Positions 1 to 6,370 of a stretch of 19,516 nucleotides of DNA are shown one piece after another. A program made the position numbers and the translations under genes. The notes beneath the pieces are model-generated. The model did no database searches, had not been told where the DNA came from, and was given only the letters and a program-made list of their open reading frames with translations. The DNA is from CAZXYF01 sp964644705 (GTDB taxonomy: Bacteria; Planctomycetota; Brocadiia; SM23-32). How positions within the stretch are numbered: position 1 is the first letter of the stretch; each line of letters begins with the position of its first letter. The stretch is taken from assembly GCA_964644705.1 (NCBI GenBank), contig CAZXYF010000046.1:1-19516 (forward strand). Direction: 5' to 3'.

Positions 1-121
1 CGTGATCATTTTTTTCGAAAACCTCGACCTCATATCCTTCGGCAGCCAGAGAAAGGGCCGCCGAAATGCCGCCAAGGCCCGCGCCTGTAACTACAACACC
101 TGGTCTGTCGAGGTCTGCCAT
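1..121 (-). CDS. FAD-dependent desaturase/oxidoreductase, phytoene-desaturase type (5' end only)
   Basis: Only the first 40 codons are present; the gene runs off the left edge. The translated N-terminus is a Rossmann dinucleotide-binding fold: a hydrophobic strand, then G13-x-G15-x-x-G18 (TGAGLGG), then an acidic residue at the end of the second strand (VEVFEK, E36) that would bind the ADP ribose of FAD. The order VVVTGAGLGGISAA...GYEVEVFEK is typical of the CrtI/CrtN/CrtP carotenoid and squalene desaturase/oxidase superfamily, though other FAD amine oxidases start in a similar way. The ATG start at 121-119 has only a weak purine-rich stretch upstream. It lies 145 bp downstream of the aldehyde dehydrogenase on the same strand. 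Such pairs occur in C30 carotenoid (diapolycopene acid) pathways, so a role in terpenoid oxidation is a reasonable inference, not a demonstrated one. Confidence 0.75.
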   Translation of the reverse strand, partial: MADLDRPGVVVTGAGLGGISAALSLAAEGYEVEVFEKNDH

Positions 122-266
122 GATCGGCCTTTCCGGGGTTGAGTTGATCGTTTCGCCATTCTCATATTAGAGGATACGGGACGCGAGGGGCAAAACAGTG
201 ATCAAATTTTACGTAAAGACGATGCAGATGTACACCTGCCGAGTCGCTTCCAGTTGTTCAGTAGTG

Positions 267-1739
267 TCAGCCGTTGCGGAACATTTCCCAGCCGAGTTTG
301 AGCCATTCGGCCACGCGTTTCGTCAACGGTATGTCGCCATGACGCAGCTGAATGAGGCGATCCGCAAAGTCGGTTCGGGGCTCGTCATGGGGGAACCAGT
401 TCGGTTCTCGCGTCTGTGTGCTTTTACTGATCATGACCGATTTGGTGGTGCAGAAGCTCCGGACACCCTCCGGGCCGTGGTACCGGCCCAGGCCACTTTG
501 TTTCACCCCACCGAACGGAAGATGGGGATTGCCGATGTTAGTGAGGACGTTGTTGGCAAAGACGTTTCCGCATTCCAGCTTGCCGGCCACTTTTTCGCAT
601 AAGTCGGTATCGCGGGACCACACGCTGGAATTCAGGCCAAACGGGCAGTTATTCGCCAGTGAAATGGCTTCCTCGGGGGTGCTGAAGGACTGGACAGCGA
701 GGACGGGGGCGAAGGTCTCTTCCTGAATCACGCGCATGGAGGGAGAGACATCGGCAAGTATTGTTGGTTCCGCAGCCGCTCTGCCGGGGGCATCGGGGAG
801 TATAAGCCGGGCCCCCCGGCGGAGAGCATCCTCGACCAGAGTTCTGGAACGCTGGCTGAGTGATTCATTTTTTATTTCTCCCCACTGGCCGGTATTCGTG
901 AGCTTCCGGGTCGCGTCTGTCAGTCGATCCAGAAAGTCTTTGTAAATGCTCTGTTCAAGGTACAGCCTCCTCGTGGAAACACAATGCTGGCCCGCATGCG
1001 CGAAAGCACCGTAAAGCGTTGCCTGGACGGCTCGACCCATCGCCGCGTCGGCGAAAACAATCATGGGGTCCTTTCCGCCCAGTTCGACCGTGGTGGGAAT
1101 CAGCTGCTGGGATGTTTGCCGCAGAACTTTCCGGCCGTTTTCTGGAGAGCCGGTGAAGAAAACCATATCGGGTCCGTCCTCGATGAGTTGGCGGGCCAGT
1201 GCGGCCTCGCCCTGGGCCACCTGGCAGAGATTCGGGGGCAGCTTGGCCTTCTCAACCAGCGCGGAAATCGCTTCAGCCACATGAGGAGTAGCTTCGGATG
1301 GTTTTAATATGACGGCGTTTCCGGCTCCGAGAGCCGATACAGCAGGGGCTAAAGACAGCTGGAAGGGATTGTTCCATGGGGCGATGACCAGAACCACACC
1401 GCGGGGCTCGTACTGCACTCGGGAGCGTGTTTTTCGGTAAATGAATGGAGTGGGTCGGGGATGAGGCTCCAGTATCGACGGGAGCCTGTTTTCCAGGTAA
1501 TGGAGAATCTCCAGTGTGGGCAGAACATCCGACATCAGCGCTTCGGCTCGAGTTTTGACGGCGTCTTCCCGGATAGCATCAACCAGGGTTGCCCGGGAGC
1601 TGACAACAGCGCGCCGAATGCGCCCGATTGCGTCGGATCTGTCGGCGCAGCTCTGATCCGACCATTCCTCAGCCGCTTCGCGTGCCCGGTTGAGCAGCGG
1701 TTCGACACAATGTGGTGCGCAATGTTCCTGATGTGCCAT
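267..1739 (-). CDS. NAD(P)-dependent aldehyde dehydrogenase
   Basis: This 490-residue protein has the normal length of the aldehyde dehydrogenase superfamily and oxidises an aldehyde to a carboxylate in the cytoplasm. Visible motifs in order: PWNNPF at 121-126 with the oxyanion-hole Asn123; ILKPSE at 144-149 with the cofactor-binding Lys146; FTGSPENG at 195-202; VELGGKDP at 218-225 with the general base Glu219; GQHCVSTRR at 250-258 with the nucleophile Cys253. All catalytic residues are present, so it should be active. The start ATG (1739-1737) is preceded by AGGAGC seven bases upstream, a good ribosome binding site. The general shape, with a class-3-like C-terminus, resembles fatty-aldehyde, coniferyl-aldehyde and carotenoid-aldehyde enzymes. 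Together with the following desaturase-type gene this suggests carotenoid or terpenoid aldehyde oxidation (CrtNc/AldH-like). The substrate cannot be read from sequence. Confidence 0.93.
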   Translation of the reverse strand: MAHQEHCAPHCVEPLLNRAREAAEEWSDQSCADRSDAIGRIRRAVVSSRATLVDAIREDAVKTRAEALMSDVLPTLEILHYLENRLPSILEPHPRPTPFIYRKTRSRVQYEPRGVVLVIAPWNNPFQLSLAPAVSALGAGNAVILKPSEATPHVAEAISALVEKAKLPPNLCQVAQGEAALARQLIEDGPDMVFFTGSPENGRKVLRQTSQQLIPTTVELGGKDPMIVFADAAMGRAVQATLYGAFAHAGQHCVSTRRLYLEQSIYKDFLDRLTDATRKLTNTGQWGEIKNESLSQRSRTLVEDALRRGARLILPDAPGRAAAEPTILADVSPSMRVIQEETFAPVLAVQSFSTPEEAISLANNCPFGLNSSVWSRDTDLCEKVAGKLECGNVFANNVLTNIGNPHLPFGGVKQSGLGRYHGPEGVRSFCTTKSVMISKSTQTREPNWFPHDEPRTDFADRLIQLRHGDIPLTKRVAEWLKLGWEMFRNG

Positions 1740-1805
1740 CTTTGTAGCTCCTGAAGGCGTGGTCAGTGTGGCCTTGTTATGGTGGTGTTAGTTTACCCGA
1801 ATGAT

Positions 1806-1838
1806 GGCCTTGACAGAAAGGAGGCAAGGCCCTATCGT
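1806..1838 (+). promoter_or_regulatory. Sulfatase promoter with overlapping perfect dyad
   Basis: TTGACA at 1810-1815 and TATCGT at 1833-1838 are separated by exactly 17 bases, a sigma70-type arrangement with a consensus -35 and a 4/6 -10. A perfect inverted repeat, GGCCTTG at 1806-1812 and CAAGGCC at 1825-1831 with a 12-base centre, covers the -35 and spacer. Half-sites begin 19 bases apart, close to two helical turns, as expected for a dimeric repressor. Transcription would start near 1845, leaving a leader of about 60 bases before the ATG at 1908. Confidence 0.55.
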
Positions 1839-1907
1839 TCTCACTTCCGGTTGCTCAAGCCCGTTCACGAAGTTGTTCCAGTCAGGCCACTCAAGGAGGA
1901 GATAAAG

Positions 1908-3311
1908 ATGCCCGGTGATCAACCGAACGTTCTGTTTCTGCTCACTGATGATCAGCGTTTTGATACGATTCAGGCCCTCGGCAATGATGCTATCAGTACC
2001 CCCAATATGGACCGTCTTGTGGAACGGGGGACTGCTTTCACCCGGGCACATATCGCCGGTGGCACCTCGGCGGCTGTGTGCATGCCCAGCCGGGCGATGA
2101 TCATTACCGGACGGTCACTTTTCCATCTGGAGGGGGCCGGGCAGACGGTGCCGGTTGATCACGTGACGATGGGGGAAGCGTTCCAGAACGCCGGGTATGA
2201 AACGTTCGGGACGGGCAAATGGCACAACAGCCGCGAGGCGTATCATCGCAGTTTCACGGATGGCGGGGAGATATTCTTCGGGGGTATGAGCGATCACTGG
2301 AACGTGCCCGCGTATGAGTATGATCCGACGGGAAAATATGATTCCAAACTTCCGCAGTGTCCGGACCCACACAGCAGCAATGAACTGGTGATGCGGGACG
2401 GTGATCATGTCAATGCCGGCACGCATTCGAGCGAGATGCTGGCGGATGCGGCCGTCGATTTTATTGACGAGCAGACGGGTGAGAGCCCCTTCATGGCGTA
2501 TGTCTCTTTCCTCGCCCCGCATGATCCCCGTACGATGCCCGACAGGTATCGGGAAATGTATGATCCGGAAGAAATTGAGCTTCCCCCCAATTTTGCCGGC
2601 GGGCATGCTTTTGATAACGGGGAATTGCACATCCGGGACGAGATGCTGGCCGGGTTTCCGCGCACGCCGGAGGAAACGCGGCGACATATCGCCGAATACT
2701 ACGCCATGATCTCGCATCTGGATGCACAGGTGGGCCGTATTCTGGATGAGCTGGAAGAGCAGGGTCTGACGGATGATACGATCGTGGTGCTGGCCGGAGA
2801 TAACGGGTTAGCGGTTGGACAGCACGGTCTGTTCGGGAAACAGAACTGTTATGAACACAGCGTCCGCGTCCCGCTTGTGTTCGCGGGTCCCGGGGTGGAG
2901 GAAGGAAAACGGACGGATGCTTATGCTTACCTTTTTGATGTTTTCCCGACGCTATGCGAGTTGACGGGAATAGAAACTCCCGACAGTGTGGAGGGAGAAA
3001 GTTTGAAAGGCGTGATCCAGGGGGACGAGGAAAAAGTGCGGGACACGCTGTTTTTTGCCTACACCGACCTGCATCGAGCAGTCAAGGACGATCAATATAA
3101 ACTCATTGAATACGTCGTGGATGGGGAACACAACATGACCCAGCTGTTCGATCTGGAGAATGATCCGTGGGAGCTCAACAACCTGGCCAAAAACGAAAAA
3201 TATGCGGCGAAACTGGAGGAATTGAGATCCATACTGAGAGAGTACAGAGCAGAATGGGATGATACGGAAACCGGCTGGGGGCGCGTATTCTGGGAAGGAT
3301 ACAGCGAATAA
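1908..3311 (+). CDS. Sulfatase (arylsulfatase-like, formylglycine type I)
   Basis: The 467-residue protein hydrolyses sulfate esters, probably on a sugar. Metal ligands appear in LTDDQR (D14, D15) and GDNG (D298, N299). The activation motif is C58-M-P-S-R62 within AVCMPSRAMIITG; Cys58 would be converted to formylglycine by a maturase encoded elsewhere. Further active-site residues fit K104 and H106 of GKWH, H205 of APHDP, H306 and K311 of GQHGLFGK. The reading frame stays open upstream to 1779, but I chose the ATG at 1908 because AAGGAGGAGAT lies just before it, because the promoter lies inside the longer frame, and because the sulfatase fold begins directly at QPNVLFLLTDD. From this start no signal peptide is visible, so the enzyme appears cytoplasmic and would act on imported oligosaccharides or small sulfate esters. 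The Gfo/Idh/MocA gene follows on the same strand. Confidence 0.95.
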   Translation: MPGDQPNVLFLLTDDQRFDTIQALGNDAISTPNMDRLVERGTAFTRAHIAGGTSAAVCMPSRAMIITGRSLFHLEGAGQTVPVDHVTMGEAFQNAGYETFGTGKWHNSREAYHRSFTDGGEIFFGGMSDHWNVPAYEYDPTGKYDSKLPQCPDPHSSNELVMRDGDHVNAGTHSSEMLADAAVDFIDEQTGESPFMAYVSFLAPHDPRTMPDRYREMYDPEEIELPPNFAGGHAFDNGELHIRDEMLAGFPRTPEETRRHIAEYYAMISHLDAQVGRILDELEEQGLTDDTIVVLAGDNGLAVGQHGLFGKQNCYEHSVRVPLVFAGPGVEEGKRTDAYAYLFDVFPTLCELTGIETPDSVEGESLKGVIQGDEEKVRDTLFFAYTDLHRAVKDDQYKLIEYVVDGEHNMTQLFDLENDPWELNNLAKNEKYAAKLEELRSILREYRAEWDDTETGWGRVFWEGYSE

Positions 3312-3459
3312 ACCCGGGCAGGCTGCGGGCGCATTTACAGAGGCCCCTCTCGGCGGTTAAGATAACGGCGTTGTGTAGTTCCGATCTTCCCCCCGAGAAA
3401 CGAGTATTTCGTACTATACGTGATTTGATGGTAGATCTGACTCTGGAGGATGAGGCATT

Positions 3460-4626
3460 ATGGATAAAGTAAGAATAGGAATCGTGGGCGTTGGCGGCAT
3501 GGGAAGCAACCATGCGCGGTATTTGGACAACGGTGACGTTGACGGGGCCGAATTGACAGCCGTGGCCGATATAAACCCTTCGGCGTTGAAGAACATTGAG
3601 GAACAGACCGAAGGGGACGTAGCAACTTTTGACAGCGCGGACGCCATGTTCGACGCGGACTGCGTGGACGCCATTACAATTGCGACTCCGCATTACGATC
3701 ATCCGCCGATCGGTATCCGTGCATTCGAGCGTGGGTTGCACGTTTTATGTGAAAAACCCGTTGGCGTTTATACCAAGCAGGTGAAAAAGCTGAATCAGGT
3801 CGCTGACCAGTCCGGTAAAATCTTTGCCGTGATGTTCAACCAGCGGACGCTTCCCGTGCACAGGAAAATGAAAGATCTGCTGGAAACCGGAGAGATGGGC
3901 CAGCTCAAACGGAACGCCTGGATCATCACGGGATGGTATCGTTCCCAGAGCTATTACGATTCCGGCGGATGGCGCGCGACCTGGGCCGGTGAAGGTGGTG
4001 GGGTGTTGTTGAATCAGTGTCCTCATCAGCTGGATCTCTGGCAATGGTTCTGTGGAGTTCCCAAACGCGTGCGAGCGTTTTGTGAATTTGGCCGATATCA
4101 TGACATAGAGGTCGAGGATGACGTGACGGCATACGTGGAATATGAAGATGGTTCCACGGGAACTTTTATAACGTCCACCGGTGAGGCGCCCGGCACGAAT
4201 ATGTTCGAGGTGGCGGGTGACAACGGACGGATGGTGATGGAAGACGGGTCAATCACTTTCTACCGGAATCGAACTCCCGAAAGGCAGTTCAATGCCGAGT
4301 ATGAAGGAGGTTTCGGAGCCCCTGAAAGCTGGGAGTGTGATATCCCGGTGACAGGCGAGGGACATCAACATAGAGAGGTAATGCAAAAGTATGTTGATGC
4401 GATTCGAGAGGATGATTCCTCCCTGCTGGTGGCCGACGGCCGTGAGGGAATCAAGGGATTAGAAATCTCCAATGCCATGCTGATGTCAACCTGGATTGAT
4501 GATTGGGTTGAGTTGCCCGTGGACGAGGACAAGTATTACGAACTGCTTCAGGAACGGGTGGAAAAATCTGATTACGAACCGGGAACCGAAGAAAATGTTG
4601 CTCTCGACGTTGATGGTACGTTCTGA
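3460..4626 (+). CDS. Gfo/Idh/MocA family NAD(P)-dependent oxidoreductase
   Basis: The 388-residue protein carries the family's N-terminal Rossmann fold, GVGGMG at 10-15, followed by the conserved EKPVG motif with E98, K99 and P100. The catalytic-region motif GGGVLLNQCPHQLDLWQW gives H189 and D192, the residues that normally act at the sugar carbon being oxidised. Length and motif order are normal for this family of sugar and inositol dehydrogenases and related epimerising enzymes. There is no twin-arginine or Sec signal, unlike the secreted GH109-type members, so it should be cytoplasmic. The ATG at 3460 follows CTGGAGGA at 3443-3450. It sits 148 bp behind the sulfatase on the same strand, and I see no clear promoter in the gap, so cotranscription is likely. 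A role in breaking down a desulfated sugar is inferred from the neighbour; the substrate is unknown. Confidence 0.93.
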   Translation: MDKVRIGIVGVGGMGSNHARYLDNGDVDGAELTAVADINPSALKNIEEQTEGDVATFDSADAMFDADCVDAITIATPHYDHPPIGIRAFERGLHVLCEKPVGVYTKQVKKLNQVADQSGKIFAVMFNQRTLPVHRKMKDLLETGEMGQLKRNAWIITGWYRSQSYYDSGGWRATWAGEGGGVLLNQCPHQLDLWQWFCGVPKRVRAFCEFGRYHDIEVEDDVTAYVEYEDGSTGTFITSTGEAPGTNMFEVAGDNGRMVMEDGSITFYRNRTPERQFNAEYEGGFGAPESWECDIPVTGEGHQHREVMQKYVDAIREDDSSLLVADGREGIKGLEISNAMLMSTWIDDWVELPVDEDKYYELLQERVEKSDYEPGTEENVALDVDGTF

Positions 4627-4629
4627 ACT

Positions 4630-4653
4630 GATCACCAGAAGCCTCGGGTGATC
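4630..4653 (+). repeat. Inverted repeat just after the oxidoreductase stop
   Basis: GATCACC at 4630-4636 and GGTGATC at 4647-4653 form a perfect 7-bp stem with a 10-base loop, starting four bases after the TGA. No U-tract follows, so it is not a classic intrinsic terminator. It could slow exonucleases or act with Rho. Confidence 0.35.
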
Positions 4654-4784
4654 GGAACATGCCGTGTCGGGCGCATTGGGGGGGCTGGGAAATATTTGAT
4701 GCGCCTGCGGATTCGGGAGACAGAATGATTGGGCACGGACCAGTTTAAGCAAATCCCGTGCTGATTCCCTTCTGTCGGTTTGCC

Positions 4785-4812
4785 CGGACGTTTTGAGTGA
4801 ACAAAACGTCTG
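4785..4812. promoter_or_regulatory. Strong dyad upstream of the gld-type ABC operon (possible operator)
   Basis: GACGTTTT at 4787-4794 and AAAACGTC at 4803-4810 are perfect inverted copies around an 8-base centre. The stem extends outward by a G-T and then a C-G pair (4785-4812), giving ten pairs in all. It lies about 85 bases before the ATPase ATG and is not followed by a U-tract. The spacing (16 bases between equivalent positions of the halves) fits a dimeric regulator site or an RNA hairpin in the leader. I could not find a convincing -35/-10 pair next to it. Confidence 0.4.
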
Positions 4813-4895
4813 ATAACGACACTAATTGGCTCAACCCCTGTAAGAGTAATTTGTCTGGTCCCCTGTACGTCAGATCGGGAGGTTTACCGGAACAC

Positions 4896-5639
4896 ATGAT
4901 AGAAGCAATGGATTTGCAAAAATCGTTTGGACCCATCCGGGCCGTGGACGGCGTTTCTTTCACCGTCGAAAAAGGTGACGTCCTCGGGTTCATGGGCCCC
5001 AACGGCGCGGGCAAAAGCACCACAATGAAAATGCTGAGCTGCTTTTTCCCGCCGGACAGCGGAACTGCGCGGATTGAGGAATTTGATATCAGGGAGGAGC
5101 CCGTGCGGGCTCGGTCCCATCTTGGTTATCTCTCGGAGAGCGCTCCCGCCTACGACGAGATGACCGTCTCGGGGTTTCTTGGATTCATCTGCGATGCCCG
5201 CGGGATCGACGGCCAGGAGCGAGATGGTGCCATCGATAAAGTATCCGATGCCTGTAAACTTGAGGATGTGATGCATCAGCCCGTCGAGACGCTTTCGAAA
5301 GGTTATCGGCGACGCGTCGGACTTGCTCAGGCCCTGGTTCATGATCCTCCGGTGCTGATTCTGGATGAACCCACCGATGGGTTGGATCCCAATCAAAAAC
5401 ACGATGTCCGCCAGCTCATCGAGACCCTGGCCCCCACGAAGAGCATCCTGGTTTCAACCCATATACTGGAAGAGGTTGATGCCATCTGCAATCGCATGAT
5501 TGTGATCGACGAGGGCCGAATTCTCGTTGACACCACGCCGGACAAATTACGTGAGGAGCGGGGGGAAGATCTGCAGAACGTCTTCCGGCAGTTGACGACC
5601 GGAAATGAATCCGGTTCGGAGAAAGGAGGTACGGCATGA
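4896..5639 (+). CDS. ABC-2 type ATP-binding protein, GldA-like
   Basis: A complete 247-residue ABC ATPase that would power the permease encoded next. Walker A is GPNGAGKST at 34-42 (K40). The signature is LSKGYRRR at 133-140, a variant of LSGGQ normal for the GldA/NatA/CcmA-like branch. Walker B is VLILDEP at 153-159 (D157, E158). The switch His is H189 in STHILEE. The frame is open upstream to a GTG at 4797, but that GTG falls in the middle of a dyad and lacks a ribosome binding site. I chose ATG 4896, which begins MIEAMDLQKSFGPIRAVDG, the usual ABC N-terminus, with CGGGAGG 13 bases upstream. The stop overlaps the next start as ATGA, so translation is coupled. GldA belongs to the gliding-motility/secretion set in Bacteroidetes; homologues in other phyla are linked to envelope transport with unknown cargo. 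Confidence 0.93.
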   Translation: MIEAMDLQKSFGPIRAVDGVSFTVEKGDVLGFMGPNGAGKSTTMKMLSCFFPPDSGTARIEEFDIREEPVRARSHLGYLSESAPAYDEMTVSGFLGFICDARGIDGQERDGAIDKVSDACKLEDVMHQPVETLSKGYRRRVGLAQALVHDPPVLILDEPTDGLDPNQKHDVRQLIETLAPTKSILVSTHILEEVDAICNRMIVIDEGRILVDTTPDKLREERGEDLQNVFRQLTTGNESGSEKGGTA

Positions 5640-6370
5640 GAGGCTTCAGTGCGGTATTCAAGCGCGAACTGAAGGGCTATTTCTCAACTCCACTGGCGTA
5701 TGTTTTGCTGGTCATATTTTTGTTTTTCAGTCCTTTATTGACCTTCCAGGGCGGCTTTTTTGAGATGGGCCAGGCGTCCCTGCGAATATTTTTCTCCAAT
5801 CTGCCCCTCCTGTTCCTGTTTCTTGGACCCGCCATTGCGATGCGGTTATGGGCGGCGGAACGTAAGAACAACACCATTGAGCTTTTGTTTACCCTGCCCA
5901 TTACGCCATGGCAGGCGGTGATCGGCAAGTTTGCAGCCGCCTGGGTTTTCATGGGATTGGCGCTGATTCTCACTTTCCCCATGCTTCTGACCGTTATTTA
6001 CCTCGGGAACCCAGACATAGGCCCAATAATTGCCGGTTATCTGGGAGCTCTGCTTCTTGCTGGCGCGTACCTTGCGATTGGTAGCTTCTTCAGCAGTTTG
6101 AGCCGCAACCAGGTCATCGCGTTTGTGCTGGGTGTGGTTGGATGTGCGGTGTTTCTTTTTGCTGGTAGCCCTACGGTGCTGAATTATTTGAGCGGCATCT
6201 TGCCGATTGAGTTGTTGGATGCCTTTGAGGGGCTCAGTTTCCGGAGCCGTTTTGAGTCGCTTCAACGGGGCGTTATTGAAATCCGCGACGTGTTATTTTT
6301 CCTGATACTCACGGCCGGTTGGTTGTGGGCGAATGTAGTGGCGATTGAAGAAAGGAGGACGGCAGGATGA
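5636..6370 (+). CDS. ABC-2 type permease, GldF-like
   Basis: A 244-residue integral membrane protein with six hydrophobic segments in the ABC-2 pattern: the N-terminal FKRELKGYFSTPLAYVLL element before helix 1, the LWAAERKNNTIELLFTLPIT cytoplasmic helix before helix 3, and a final C-terminal helix ending in short charged residues. These are typical of GldF and NosY-type permeases, and the length is normal. It would form the membrane channel driven by the ATPase encoded just before it. The start is fixed by a perfect AAGGAGGT at 5623-5630, five bases upstream, and by the ATGA overlap with the ATPase gene. Its own stop again overlaps the next start as ATGA at 6367-6370. The transported substrate cannot be inferred. 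Confidence 0.92.
   Translation: MRGFSAVFKRELKGYFSTPLAYVLLVIFLFFSPLLTFQGGFFEMGQASLRIFFSNLPLLFLFLGPAIAMRLWAAERKNNTIELLFTLPITPWQAVIGKFAAAWVFMGLALILTFPMLLTVIYLGNPDIGPIIAGYLGALLLAGAYLAIGSFFSSLSRNQVIAFVLGVVGCAVFLFAGSPTVLNYLSGILPIELLDAFEGLSFRSRFESLQRGVIEIRDVLFFLILTAGWLWANVVAIEERRTAG

Noticed and set aside
198..602. Plus-strand open frame opposite the aldehyde dehydrogenase 3' end
   Set aside because: It lies antisense to a gene with all family motifs, has no ribosome binding site and no recognisable domain.
1779..1907. Longer N-terminus for the sulfatase
   Set aside because: It contains the promoter, has no good ribosome binding site, and the added residues show neither a signal peptide nor sulfatase sequence.
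2115..2717. 200-codon minus-strand open frame inside the sulfatase
   Set aside because: Antisense to conserved sulfatase active-site regions; no independent evidence.
4797..4895. GTG start 33 codons before the ABC ATPase
   Set aside because: The codon lies in the loop of a strong dyad without a ribosome binding site, and the added residues are not ABC-like.
5292..5303. LSKG instead of LSGGQ in the ABC ATPase as a sign of a dead enzyme
   Set aside because: This variant is common in the GldA/NatA-like branch, and Walker A, Walker B and switch His are intact.
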